DNA of 64,000 nt, from the NCBI RefSeq assembly GCF_958298935.1, contig NC_084922.1, positions 48,143,458 to 48,207,457 on the forward strand. The letters are read 5' to 3'. A model generated the notes under the pieces. That model saw only the letters and a list, made by a program, of their open reading frames with translations. It was not told the origin of the DNA and made no database searches. Shown here piece after piece: positions 21,501 through 34,600 of the stretch. The first letter of the stretch is position 1. Each line of letters opens with the position of its first letter. The translations under genes and the position numbers were made by a program. The DNA is from Phragmites australis (taxonomy: Eukaryota > Streptophyta > Magnoliopsida > Poales > Poaceae).

Positions 21501-24430
21501 TATCTGGTGAGCCTGGTAATCGAATGGAATCCAATGAGTTGTCTCCTTTAATGTTGGAGTCATCATATAGTAAATAGGTTGCTATGTCTTTTGAGTCCTA
21601 GATTAGATTGACATAGTTGCAGTCAGCCTAAGTCAAGCTTTTTCTTGTCTTAAAGCCTACATGTCATGTTTTTTCATACTTGCTGAGTACTCTATATACT
21701 CACGTTTGCATTCTCTCAACTTCTTGATGCTGCTCAGAAGGTGAGGATTTCGATGACATCCCGACCGATGAAGCCGAGTTCTAGGTGAAGGAAGATGTCG
21801 ACCTGAAGACCAGGTATAGGCTGGCGCTCCCTCGGACAACGCCTGTGAATGGATGAAAGATCTGCTGCCGCTGGAAGTTATCTTAGTATTTTCTTTAAGA
21901 CACGCGGGTCCTTTTTAATGAATATTATCATTATTTATTGACACTGTTAAGTTATCACTTATGAAGTCATTGCATGTATGGAATCTTGATCATGGTATAC
22001 ATGTGGAATATATCTGGTTTGTTCTCTTGAAAACCGGGTGTGACATGTCGTTGGTTATCTGGAAATGTTGGAGTTGAGACCAAAGGTCTGTAAACTCATT
22101 GACATGAGTAGTGGATGGGATACGATGGCGAAGTGTATTGATCCATCTCCCATTTGTGATCTCATCACGAACTGAGTTGTTCTTACTCCTGATAAGCTTG
22201 ATTAGGGAAGGTGCAACTGATTTAGGGGCCACCCCATTTAGCCACCTGTCATGCGAAAAATGGCCTTGTTCCCATCGCCAATGGTAATTATGGTCGATGC
22301 CTCGAAGAGGCTGCAGTCGATAGCATTGCACGGGAGGACGGAACCAGACCAAGGTTTGGAAACACCCATCTAGTCGTACCATAACCAACGCAAACAAAGC
22401 GCCCGACCGAATTTTCCAGGTTGAGAATACCAAGGCCTCCAAGGCTTCTAGGTCAACAGACCTTGGCCCACTTTACTAAGCAGTGACCTCTATGGGTGTC
22501 TTTTGAGCCTCTCTAAAGGAAATATCCTTTAATCTTGTCCAACTTTTTTATCAACCCCTTGTGCAACATGAAAATAGTAAGATGGTAAATCAGAACGAAG
22601 GAGAGAGTTGAGTTGATCAAAGCTAGATGGCTGGCCTTGGTCAAAAGTTTGCCCCTCTAGCCACTCAGCCTAGCTCTCATCTTGTCAGAGAGAGGTTGTT
22701 TTTGTGCCTTGGAGAGCCTTCTAAAATGGAGTTGCAGCCCTAGGTAATGGCAAGGAAAGCCTTGAAGCATCCCTAGAAAATGTTGCTTGAGGAGAGCAAG
22801 GCCAACACCCGTGCATCTGATAGGGTGGAGAGAACATTTTGCAAGATTAGTCGAAAGTTCGGTAGCGAGGCCAAAAGCCTTGAGGATTGAGCGAAGGGCT
22901 TGAAGTTCACCCGGGTCCAGGTTGATAAAGATGGCCGCATCGTCCGCATACAAAGACACCCGAAGATTAACTTCAAGGTGCCCAATGGGGGGCGAGAATA
23001 CCCTACTCTGCTGCCGATTCAATGATGCGATGCAAGGGGTCGATGGCCAAGATAAATAGCATGAGAGGGGAGGATCACCCTAACGAACTCTCTACACATG
23101 TTGGAAACCAAGGCCAGGAACACCATTGAGCATAGTTTGAGAGGAAGCAGAGGCAAAAAGTATGCAGATCCATTCATGCCATCTCTGGCCAAAACCGAGC
23201 CTCTGCAGGAGCTCCAACAAGTAGCTCCAATTAATAGAGTCAAAAGCCTTTGCAATGTCCAACTTGATAAATAGAGTCGGAGTTTTTGATCTATGGAGAG
23301 GGCGGACCATATTCTAGACGTACATGAAATTATTTGAATGCATTTTTTTATGAAAGCGATTTGGCATCATGAGACCATTTCATTGAGGGATGGAGCAAGT
23401 CTATTAGCCAACAGTTTAAAGAAGATCTTCGCAATGCTATGAATGAGGCTGATGGGGCAGTAGTCACCGACGTTGATGGCGTCCAATTTCTTATGTAGGA
23501 GGACAATATGAGCTGAATTAAGGAGCTTGAATTGCCCAGTCTGCAGCATGTAGATGCTCTCAAAAGCTTGTGTGATGTTGTGCTTGATGATGTCCCAACC
23601 AACCTAGAAAAACACCATGGTGAAGCAGTCCGGCCCGGGGGCTTTGTCTCTCAGCATGGCAAGGATAGTACTCTTGATTTCATCCTCAAAGAAAGGGACT
23701 TCTAGGTGCTCCAGGTCATAGGATTGAAGGTTTAGGCATTCCAATCTAGCGTTATCTGGCTGGGGGTGGAGTGCTGAACCTTTTACTGAAATGAGAGAGC
23801 AGGGCTTGAGCCTTATCATCAGCCAAGTAAATGGGGTTGTCTTCCGTGTGGAGGATTTGAATGTAGTTTTTACGAAGTCTGTCCGCTACCCATAATTGGA
23901 AGAACTTAGTATTTGCATCACCCTTGCTAATCCATTTGAGCCGAGATCTCTGCTTTAGTTTGGATTTTTCAATCATCGCCAAGCCCATGCTTCTTGCTTT
24001 TAATGTCCTTCGGAGCTCTGACTCGGTATTGGATAAGACTCTGCTCTCCTAGGTGACATCAAGCTGAAGGATGAGTTCTTCCGCAATCTCAAACTTAAGC
24101 TTTGTGTCGCCTATCTTGCTACGAGCCCACTTCTTCAGATCCTTTCCCAGACAGTGAAGCTTGATGTGCAAGATTTTGATGGGGGCCGTTGACATGCACA
24201 TCCTTGTACCAGGAGGTCTGAACAAACTCAGAAAAGCCTTCCATATTTGCCTCGAATTTTTCAAATATGAACCGTGTGCGTCTTGCCTTTTGGGGTTCAC
24301 CTTGTAGGAGGAGAGGGCAGTGGTCGGACATGAGGGTGGGTAAAGAGTGAAGGAAGCAGGTCGGGAAGATAAATTCTCAATCCACCGTGCAAAAAACTCT
24401 ATCAATGCGACTGCAGAAAACTCTATCGGA
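18560..24430 (-). mobile_element. Degenerate L1-type LINE, split by a solo LTR
   Basis: Read leftward from about 24430: endonuclease C-terminal end (MSDHCPLLL near 24331), linker (SRLKWISKGDANTKFF near 23930), RT motifs DYCPISLI, KLDIAKAFDSINW (near 23250) and SLYADDAAIF (near 22945), then a C-terminal region. The frame breaks at 22050, where a solo LTR starts, and resumes at 19210 with SISWRWTADGLYSARSTY, FFAWTCIQNKILT and the Cys/His zf-RVT motif (CFLC...HLCLEC, about 18910-19030). The two halves join in frame through the TGTCG duplication. Multiple frameshifts and stops make it non-functional. The 5' endonuclease portion is truncated; the 3' end near 18560 is approximate. Confidence 0.85.
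19216..22045. mobile_element. 2.83-kb solo LTR inserted in the LINE
   Basis: Starts TGTGACGTCC and ends GGGTGTGACA (TG...CA), flanked by 5-bp duplications TGTCG (19211-19215 and 22046-22050). Removing it restores the LINE reading frame. No gag, pol or primer-binding site lies inside, so I read it as a solo LTR of a large-LTR (gypsy-like) family. Orientation is probably plus, because a CTATAAG promoter-like site (about 19424) precedes a long CT-rich leader and AT-rich polyadenylation-like sequence lies near 21915-21945. Short frames inside it (19336-20081) are not genes. Confidence 0.8.
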
Positions 24431-24632
24431 CGCTAGGTTTTTGAGGATTTTCCGTGCCATTTAATCCATGTGTCTCTTGCTTTCTTTAGTGTAGTGTTTT
24501 ATAACGGGCGTTTTTTCGTAGATGGAGTGAGTTTTTTTCTTTTTTCTTTCTCTGTAAATCGCTCGGTGTTGTACGCTCTCTACTCTTCTGAATATTAAGG
24601 CATAACTCCTGCCATTCTGGCAAAAAAAGAAA
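24431..24632 (+). mobile_element. 3' tail of a second LINE, opposite orientation
   Basis: A stretch ending CTTCTGAATATTAAGGCATA...CTGGCAAAAAAAG resembles the 3' UTR and poly(A) end of plant L1 elements on the plus strand. It abuts the 5' side of the minus-strand LINE. Only about 200 bases are present. Confidence 0.45.
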
Positions 24633-24889
24633 CAAGTGGCAAGGAGTTGCTTTGTGTATACCTGTTACTACTAACTTCTGAAGTTTTAGAATCTATATGT
24701 TTTTTAATTCTATATATATAGAAGCATTTCTCTATGATAGATTGATAGACACCACTTAATCTACTGGATAATAATTTTAATTATTTGTTACTGCAATTTG
24801 GGCTAGTCGTTGCAAGGTTTTAGTGGAGTCGTACATCACAAAATTCAGAGGCCAATCTACTGCAAAAGGCAACCAAGTTGGAGAAAGGA

Positions 24890-27150
24890 ACTATCTGAAA
24901 CATTATTCTGCAGTTTTTCAGTTCCTGCAATTTGCAAGGCCAAATTCCTCATTTGCCATAAAAAAATTTAGGTCTTCCTTCTATGCTATTAAAAAATTGC
25001 GCTTCTTTATCTTTTTTTTAAAAGGACGGCAACAAGGATGCCGAAATATATTAAAAGAGAGGAGAAAACAAAACATAAAAAGTTCAACAATCCCTTACAA
25101 GGGAGCACGACAGGAGGAGCTAAAACGACATAGGCTCCGAAATGCAAATAGAGGCCGGAACCTCCCAGAACAAGGAGGGAGGCCTGCACACCTAGCAAAG
25201 GGGCTGGACCGCCTTTCAAAAATGACCGGACTACTAAAGTAAACAAAAGCACCTAAGACAAACGCCACGCTCGATTCCTTTGGTCGATGTCCTCTTTTAT
25301 TATCCGTGCAATTGATACCTCATCTTGACTTTGTCCTTGGAAAACCCGACGATTCCTCTCATTCCAAATATTCCACCAAAAGTAAATCACTCCTCCGTTG
25401 AAATCCCTATGTTCTTCATGGATGATTTTGCCTCTTGCTTTTCGTCACCACGTTCGGGTATTGGGGAAATCAGATAGGCTCATCACATTATCCCAATGGA
25501 ACCATTGTGCAACATGTTGCCATACTCGACGTGTAAAAGTACAATCTTTCAAGAGGTGTTTAGTATTCTCATTCAACGTGTTGTGCAGTTTGCATTGGTG
25601 GTCATTTTGGTTGTCTAACCATCCTTTTTTTTTCCAAATTGTCCACTATAAGGATCTTCCCCTGAATCGCCAACCATGTAAAAGTTTTACACTTCGGTTA
25701 TGTCTTGGCTGTCCAAATAGATTGTGTTTGGAAACGCTTGATTGCCCCCATGAATTGGATTTTGTATGCGCTTTTTGTGGTATACACCCCATCCGGTGTC
25801 CATTTCCATCTAATTTGATCCTCTGACATATGATCGCGCTGTACCCACTGCATAGCGTTCCATAGATTGATGAATTGCACAATTTTCTCTTGAGTTGTTA
25901 AATTGCGCAAACTATGCATCCAGTTATCATCCTGCAGTTCTTTCTGCACTAATCTATGCTTTCTCTTTGCAAGCCTAAACAAATCTGTAGCGATTACTTT
26001 TGGCGCCAAACCATCGACCCAACTATCATGCTAGAACTTTGCCTTCTCTCCATTTCCAACAGTGACTATTTGTGGACACCAAGAATAAGTCCCAATTTGT
26101 CTTGTCGCAAGGTGGTTGGAGTTGCACACATAGTCGATGTTTGTTTGTCGCAAGGCGGTTGGAGTTGTGTCCATGCACTTCTTTATTTGCCATCGATTTT
26201 ATCTTTCTTTCCTTCCTTGCCACTCAGTGAGTCCTTAGCAGTTCTCCTGTCGAAAAACATTGTTCATAGTTATCTTTTGTTTCTAAAAAGATCAATGATC
26301 TTTTATTTTTCCAAAAATCCTATAATTTTTTATACTTGTTCCATAATCCATGTGTAACTTATTTTAATTAGATTCATCCAATAAAAATGTGTAAATTTAA
26401 ACTAAAATTCTCAAAAAAGACTACTTTCTAACTTCTAATTAATATTAGGGCCTCAAATAAAATCTCAAAAATTTGGTAAAATTCACTAATATTCTTATTA
26501 TGTGATGGAATAATTTCTAAAATTATTTTTAGTCCTAGGTTATATGGTGAAAAAGTGAGTTCCTTTGTAATACTCCGTTTATATGCATTGTTATCATTAC
26601 ATACAAATGGGGCATTACAAATGAACTCGTTTTTTCACTGTATAACCTAGGGTTGGGAATAATTTTAGAAATTATTTCATCATATAAGAAGAATATTAGT
26701 GAATTTTCTCAGATTTCTGAGATTTTATTTGAGGCCGTAACAATTGTTACAAGTTATAAAAGTAGCTTTTTTAAGAATTTTAGTTTAAATTATACACAGA
26801 TTTTTTTGAGTGAATCTAATTAAATAAGTTGCACATAGATTATGGAAACCATAGAAAAAATTCTAGGATTTTTAAAGAAACAGAAGACCGCTGTGCATTA
26901 TGAATAGTACCTATGAACGGTAACCACAAACAGTGTTTTTGACGGGAGAGCAGCGGAGGACTCACTCACGTAGGGGCGAGGAAGGAAAGAAAGACAAAAT
27001 TGATAAGAAGGATAAATTTTCGATGGCATAGAGAGAAGACTTGATTTTTTTATGGTAAATAAGAAATTTGCCGAATTTGCAAAGGCAGGATAGGAGCACC
27101 CATTTTTTTTTTCTTTCAAAACAACATAAGTGAGGCAAGACATGCACCAT
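24890..27150. mobile_element. Old foldback element, split by a LINE fragment
   Basis: The right arm (about 26590-27150) is the inverted copy of two left pieces: 26187-26540, and 24900-25010 (shared CCTGC..TTTGCAA, TTTGCCATAAAAAAA/TTACCATAAAAAAA and CTTC..CTATGC). The intervening 25011-26173 is a LINE insertion. The inner 600 bases are related to the foldback element at 4361-5137 (shared TTAGATTCA(C/T)C, TTTAAACTAAAATTCTC and GATGGAATAATTT blocks). No coding capacity. Confidence 0.7.
25011..26173 (-). mobile_element. 5'-truncated LINE 3' fragment
   Basis: On the minus strand the frame from 26009 to about 25700 reads ...QIRWKWTPDGVYTTKSAYKI...IWTAK, the conserved region just before the zf-RVT zinc motif of plant L1 elements. 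It ends in a poly(T) run on the plus strand (25012-25019), that is, a poly(A) tail for a minus-strand element. It is flanked by near-identical 13-bp duplications TGC(G/A)CTTCTTTAT (24998-25010 and 26174-26186). This is a classic dead-on-arrival LINE copy. Confidence 0.8.
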
Positions 27151-29130
27151 TGACTGCTTATTTCTGGCTACCCATGCCCATTACTAGACCTTTAGATGGC
27201 AGAGAAATAAGCCCTACAAGCACTATAAGGAGTCAAATGGCTAGGCCTGTAGGCCAATCTGGCAAATTCTCGAGAAGGATATAATTCTTTAAATTGAATT
27301 TCTTCTGGACTACACCAGACTGCGACACACAGTTGCCTACCCTACTAGGAGTCTAGGACTACCAAAAAAAGGCCTTGAAGTGTTGCATAATTTAAACAAT
27401 CATTTCAGTGCCACTTCAAGGCAGAGAGAGAATGCAGCCCATGTGAAAGTGAAGGCACCAACAAGTATTCTTGCTCCTTTTTTTTCTACTAAAATGCAGC
27501 TATCGGTAGTGTATGCCTTTAAGATAAGATACACAATTTTTTTCTCTAGCCCTAGAACTGATTTACACAATGCTAAGGCCTACAGGTATTGTAAATGCAG
27601 TATTTTGCCTGTTTTTAATTAGTCCCACATTAGGGAAAAGGAAGTCAGATACTGTTCCCTTGTCACGAGAACTCTCATCTGGCATATCTGAGCAGAAATC
27701 TTCAATGATTAAGCTCCTCATTGGCCTCACCTGGTGTCCAACTTCCTTCCTTTTGTGTATCTACTATTGACAGGCAATCTAGCATAGCATCGACTTCAAG
27801 TGGTAGTGTTCCAATCAGTCTTTTGAGTCACTACCTTGCCTACATTAAAAAAAGGGGTGAAGCTTCGCCTTCTTGAGGTGCTCCTGCTGCTAGTTTACTG
27901 CCTTTCAGTTACAGATACACTCGCACGCAGGTCGCAGCGTCAACTCTGTCGGTAACCGCGGAATCTGCTGCTTTTTGAGTGATAAAAAATAGCACAATGG
28001 TTGTCACTGAAGTAACCCTATCATTGGAGGCAGGAGCAAAGCACAGGTTTCACAAATTCATTGAAAACCGCTTAAAATTCGTTCGACGAATTCGATCCAC
28101 ACTATATTTAGAATGTGACCGCATTTCAATCCGACTCAAATTAAAAAAAAACAAAACTTTTCCAATTTCTACCGAATTTCACTAAATTCGTACCGTTATT
28201 TGTGAATTTCGGAGAATTTTCCAACCACCATATTTTGGTGGCCGAATGAATTCGTGAACCCAGCAAAGCACTGGACTTCACTGTAACACCAGTTACCAAG
28301 AACCAGCAGCACCAACCAGTAGATGGCAGATAGATTTTCCCTTTCAAAAAAAGATGGCAGATAGCTCATCTACCTGCAAAAGCAGTAATCAAGTGCACCC
28401 TTGTACCTCTCAAGGACATCTCAGTCGGATTAGTTTGTTTTATCAGGGAAGAAGACTGCCAGGTCTAATCAAGCCACCATCTCAACCCACTAATTTTCAC
28501 CACTTATTTAACAGAGAACAAAACAGCAGTTTGATCACACGGGAGATGGATGATGCCATGATGCATCGATGCAGATGGGGCGGGCAAGAGCGGAGGAGAG
28601 GAACCAGCAGATAGAGAGGAATCTGCCGAGCCCATTGGCCATGAAGCAAAGCAAAGCAACCGTAGGGTCGAGCCGCTGCGTGACCTCTCCGCTCCACTAA
28701 TCTCAGCGTCTATAGGAGGCGATCTTCCTATTTAAAGTCTTTTTTTATTAAGAGTATAAATCGGATACACATATTTTATTAATCTTAACCTCTATGAGTG
28801 GTCACCTTAGAAGATTTTTTTCATAAAAATACAAATTAGATTAACACATACTTACACATACATATCACACTTACATCCACATATCTACATGAGTACAATA
28901 CATCCTACATAATTTAAATAAAATTAAAAATATTATCTCGCGTAGCGCGGCCGTGTGAAACCCACTGAAAATAAGGGGCTTAAAGCCCGGAAGCTTTTCA
29001 GCAGCACTCGAACGCCGATGCCAAGTACAACGATCAGTCGCATTAATGCCTTGGAATTATGAGGGAATCCACCAGCCGAGCCCCGCTCCGGGTGATGTGA
29101 TTCGTGCCTCTCCCAATTACTCGGTGCTGG
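27151..29130. other. Intergenic, no gene recognised
   Basis: Anonymous sequence with several short frames lacking motifs. The part 28040-28250 is rich in AATTC/GAATTT words and may be an old repeat. Nothing else supportable was seen. Confidence 0.4.
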
Positions 29131-30060
29131 CTTGCTGCTAATAGCTAGCTAACACGGAGTAGGCAGCCGCTTTGCTTTGGCACCGCGAGTGCTCGCGCGA
29201 ACGAACGAACATTCCCATGCCTCGCCCACTGGCCACTCGCACATATTTTACGCGCCCGGTGCGGCCTTTCCACGTTGGGCGCACACCGGCACCGCGCCCG
29301 CCTTTGGTGCTGCCCGGCCCCCGCGCGGGACATTCCAATTCCCCAAGCCCGGCCGCACACGCACCGCGGAGGGGAGGGGGATCAGCGCCCTGTCTCTTCT
29401 GCATTGGCCCGTGCGTTGCAAGCGCGGCTGCCTTTTGCGCGGCGCGGGCATCCGGCGCAAAGCCACCAGTCGCCGCGCGCCGGTCGAGCGGGCTAGCTAT
29501 TATGGCTACGATCGAGCGTCTGTGCCGTATCGGGTGCAGAAGCGTAGGGCGCCCGGTGATGCTTCGGGCCAGTGCGTAAAGGCGGCTGGCCGGCGGAGGA
29601 ACTGAACATGACGTTGACGGTCGAGCCGAGCGTGTTGGCACGGGATGGACCACGCCTGTGTAAGTTCTGGACTCCCGTGGCGTCGGCGCGACAGCCACCC
29701 CTCCGACGGGTACTGCTCCACGTAATCTCGCGCGGGCACTAGGTTCCTCGGCCGCGACGGCCGGTGACAGTCTGACAGGAGCAGCGTCGTCGACAGGGCG
29801 ATGGGCGCTTTTCGGCCGTGCCGGACGCCGCTGGCCACGCGATGGGAACAGCGCGAAACGAGACGTACGGCGCGGGGTATCGACCAGTTCGTTCGATGTG
29901 AACAGCGCGGCCTTTCGAGGTTACCAAACGGAGGTGATTTGAGACGTGGTGGTGTCGGCTGTCCGGCCGACAGGTTTCTCTTCGTCGGGGAAATTCTCAT
30001 TCGTGTGACAAGATTGGCACCGCCAGAGAGAGAGGATTGATGGACGCATCAGCGGGAAAC
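29131..30060. other. GC-rich island without recognisable gene
   Basis: A sharp rise in GC content relative to both flanks produces overlapping open frames of 130-190 codons in several frames on both strands (for example 29138-29698 minus and 29506-30000 minus). None has a recognisable domain, and simultaneous openness in many frames is expected from GC richness. It could be a captured gene fragment or a decayed first exon. Confidence 0.4.
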
Positions 30061-31500
30061 AAGAGGTACGGTGAAAAACAAAGGGAATATCACCTTGTGC
30101 TGCTCTTTGCTCAAAGGTGGACGCTTTGACCTGAAATTCCAAGTTTCACTGCGGTAAAGGGCATCTTTCAGGATTATAACTGTGCGCGCGAATGAACTCT
30201 GACAACTAGTCTCTGGCGCATGTAGGTATTTCAGCGCAGACTTCTAATGGAATAGCAGAATTTCAAATTCTCCTGCCACACAAAATCCCACTTAAAATTA
30301 GCTAGTGTGCATAGCCAAATAGAGACTTCTAATGAAGAAAGTTGGTTAGGCACAGTTTGAATTTGTATGGTTATGCATACTTTCGCCTTATAAAGTAAAA
30401 ATAGCCAGAAAAGTAACAGTGCGGAGTTCTTCTGCGCCAAAATGTGCGAGACCATATCCTCATTTAGAGAGAACTCGGAAGCCCAAAGATAATTGCTGCA
30501 TATGATGAATGATAGAGCTTCCTGACACTGGTTTCCAAAAAGAAAAGAACATGTGGAGTATTAGCATTTCGCAACATTGCAAACTTCCATTTGAAAGTGC
30601 AGTTTATCGCATAAGAAAATAGATATGGCTAGAAGCCATCTATAAATAAATCTAGAAAATTGAATCTAGAAAATTGCTGAAACCGAAAACATCACATTGA
30701 GTCAATTCATACAAACAATCCAAAAAAGAACAAATCCTATATATTCTATTGACCGAGAGAAAGCCCAAAGCATCTGCACTATTCATTTTTCCCATGACAA
30801 ATTATTATATTGGTACAATCAATGAGATACAAAATATTACAATTGTAATAAATGTATAACAAGCACAACTAGATTTTCAAAGACAAGTACGTACTTGAGC
30901 TGCAAATAAACAAAATATTTCTCAAACGTACAGATAATATATACTAATTGTAGCATTATCTGCTCAATTACATGGAAAACTCCATGACCTAACTATCACA
31001 GAACATTCTTTTGAACTTTCTTCCAACTTTGTCCCGGGAAAAATAAAAATGATTTCACTTCCGAGAACGAAGAAATCAAGAAAATACCCAACAAGGCAGT
31101 AAATAACCGTTTCCTAACTAAAAAGAAAAAGAAAGCAGGGCACTTGCTAGTTCATATTCCACTTGATCAAGACCGGCCGTGACTCACTTCCGCTTGCCTT
31201 GCCGAGCTCTTATCCCAAAGCAAAGCCATTTCGCTCCAGAGCATGGCCCCCGAGGGCGGTAGAGGTACAGAGGAACAGTAAAATATGAAAGGTGAATAAT
31301 TACGTGACTTTAAATACTGTAGAAAAAGATTTGTAGCAATTTCACTAATTTACTATGCCGAGTATACTGTTCATAATATACTGTAGTATAAATTTAGTCT
31401 ATATATTTGTGATTCAACGGTCCCGATGATTTAAAGTCAGAGCATCCGATACAAAATACCGTCTAGAACGGGCGCCAATATTTATCGGCCTCCTCCTCCG
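30061..31500. other. Upstream intergenic region of the response regulator
   Basis: AT-rich with no coding frame or repeat that I can classify. Probably contains distal promoter sequence of the gene at 31651. Confidence 0.4.
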
Positions 31501-31532
31501 CCTCCACTTCCCCTCACACTTTTCAACCGCTT

Positions 31533-31540
31533 TTTATAGT
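31533..31540 (+). promoter_or_regulatory. TATA-like element of the response regulator gene
   Basis: TTTATAGT within a CT-rich promoter-proximal region, 111 bases upstream of the start codon. A CG dinucleotide run (about 31617-31627) lies in the 5' UTR. Confidence 0.4.
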
Positions 31541-31650
31541 TCCCCCTGGCCTCCCCTGCCTCCTTGCTCCCCCACTCCCCGCTTCAACCCTGCGAGAGCA
31601 GGCAGCCGGAGCTCGCGCGCGCGCGCGAGGCGCCGAGGCTAGCGGGCGCC

Positions 31651-34600
31651 ATGGCCCTGGCCGACGCCACCGCCTTCCCCTACGGGCTGCGCGTCCTCGT
31701 CGTGGACGACGACCCGACCTGGCTCAAGATCCTCGAGAAGATGCTCAGGAAATGTTCTTACGAAGGTTTGGAATCTTTGCTTTCCTCTTTGGTTCCCGAG
31801 CCTGATGGCTAGGGTTGGGAACAGGAAAGATGGGAGCTCATGTGCTCCAGTCACGCACGAACGCCTAGCGTTCGTTGAAATTACACAGTGAATGATTTGT
31901 GAAGTCTCGCTCTTGTGAGTACGTTTTGAAAAGTAGTCTCCTTCCGGCAAGTCCTTGTTGATTGAAGTTGGGTATTTGGTTCTTGTTCAAATTTCCCACT
32001 TTCGGGCTTCTTTTATGTGCTTATTTTTGCTTGTATGCTACATGTGAATTGTTATTGTTCAGTCAGGAGGTATTTCTGCCTTTGATATAATTCGCCAAAC
32101 TGTGTGGTATCAACTGTTATGAGTAGGAGCTACAGGCCTAGTCCACTATTTTTTTTTGGGGCTAAAATTTAGTAAGGTGAAACATGGAACAACATAGGCA
32201 TTGTAAGCCTGCTTCACTGTGAAGTGATCACTGTTTTGTCACTGTTAGATGATGATGATTCAATTATTAGATGTACATGGCTTGCTTCTCTATGAAGCAC
32301 TTAGTTCCACCCGTGCATAATTTAGTAAGCACTATAGTTTGGAAAATATAGTTCTTGCCTTGTATTCTTACTCTACAGTTCTGCAGACTATTTTTATTTG
32401 CTGGCTTTGGGTGCAGTAAAGTTTCCAATGAATGAGCTACATATTTGGCTTTCATGGACATTTGGATTTTATTTGAACAGAATTGTTTGTCATCTATCAG
32501 TTTATCCTATCTAATGATCCGTTTTTCGACAAACTTCACTGCTATTCTAATAATCTCAGTACTATCTATCTGGCTTTCAGCCAAAACCATATTGTATGCA
32601 TGCATCCATGTTTATGATTGGTAATCATGAATATTCCTGTACTTAGACTAAAATAGTTATCTACCTGCAGTAACTACATGCGGCTTAGCCAGAGTTGCTC
32701 TTGAAATTCTCCGGGAGAGGAGAAACAAGTTTGACATCGTAATTAGTGATGTCAACATGCCTGACATGGATGGTTTCAAGCTTCTTGAACACATTGGACT
32801 TGAGATGGATCTACCTGTTCTAAGTCAGTATTCAACACCAAAATATGCCTTCCTGCAAGTTTTCCGAGTAATATGTTCTGTTTGATTTGAATATCTATTC
32901 TGAAAGTACCAAATTGCTCCAATATGTTTTCACAGTGATGTCCATCGATGGAGAAACAAGTAGGGTGATGAAAGGTGTGCAGCATGGTGCTTGTGACTAT
33001 CTCCTTAAGCCTGTTCGAATGAAGGAACTCCGGAACATCTGGCAACACGTATATCGGAAAAAAATGCATGAGGTGAAAGAGATCGAAGGCCATGATAGCT
33101 GCGATGATCTCCAAATACTCAGATGTGAGGGATTGGAAGAGAGGGGCCTATTTATGAGAGTTGACGCCGATGCCACGAGGAAGAGAAAAGATGTTGATAA
33201 GGACCATGCAGATCCGGAATCGAGTGATGGTGCTACTGTTAAGAAGTCTAGAGTTGTCTGGTCTGTTGACCTTCATCAGAAGTTTGTTAATGCTGTGAAC
33301 CAAATTGGATTTGACAGTGAGTGCTCTCTGAAAATTGATAGACTTGTACTTCCCTTCCTATATCTATATATTCACATGATCTAATTTGAAACGGCAACTA
33401 TCATTGCATTGCAGAAGTTGGGCCGAAGAAAATATTGGACCTAATGAATGTTCCTGGCCTGACAAGAGAGAATGTGGCTAGCCATCTTCAGGTATGGCTT
33501 ATCATGTTCAATCGGTAAATTTTTATGTTCTCTTCCCTTGAAAACTGGATCTTATGGTGATTTCTAATATGTTTTGACATGATGTACTCTTAGCTTAAGT
33601 CAATTTAAAGCTCTGATTATATAATATATGGGGTTAAATCTTGGATTGTAGTAATCGAGCTTCCTTTAAAAACTTATTTGCAATTCACATGTACTTGCAT
33701 CCTTAACTTACAACAACAACAACAAAGCCTTTTGTCCCAACCAAGTTACATCCTTAACTTAAACCTTGAAATATTATGGAATTCGAGCTTCCATGGAAAG
33801 GCCATATGAAGTTTGAAACAACTTACCTAATCTAATACTTAGGACATGTTTGGTAGAGTTCCAACTCCAGGATTTATGCTGGATCTAGAGTTTGTAAGCT
33901 AAAGTGAAGTGGTTGATGTATTTATTTTTAGTATAAAATGTGAACAAGATGGCTCACTCAAACATCACTAATTTGTCCATAGCTCTAGCTCCAAAAATTT
34001 CCAGAGCTAGGAATACCCAGCTCTAAGAATTCTTGGAGCTGAAGCTATGCCAAACAACCCTTTAGAATTCAAGTTAGCATCCCTGTATGCCTTCAAATTC
34101 ATAAATGTTGTTCTAGTAGTTGTTTGTCCTCTGATGCTTGTTCTTAGATCCCGGGTGTCCTAAAAATAAAATTATCTTCTTTGCAGAAATATCGCCTCTA
34201 CTTGAGTAGGTTGCAAAAGCAGAATGAGGAAATGATAATGGGTGCTACTAGGCAAGATTTCAGTCACAAGGGACCATCAGATAACCTTAACCTCCGAAGC
34301 TCCTTCCAAGAGCAACCAGGCAACGTTGCTAATGGATTCCAGCATGGTTCTCAGAAGATCCAAGCTCAGGCCAACATGCTAGATTCTCATTTAGAGGACA
34401 CGAAGATTGCAGTGCCCTTGCAGGTGCCAGATAAAAATAGAACTCCTGTAAGTGATGTTACTGACTCTCAGAATGTCACCGGTGCTTCACCTTTAGGTGG
34501 GATGCTCTCTTTTGAAAGAATTTCAGTAAATCAGGACAGGAAGCCATCAGAAACAATGATCTTGGGATGTCAGTCCTGGAGTGGGGGCGTGCCACCAAAG

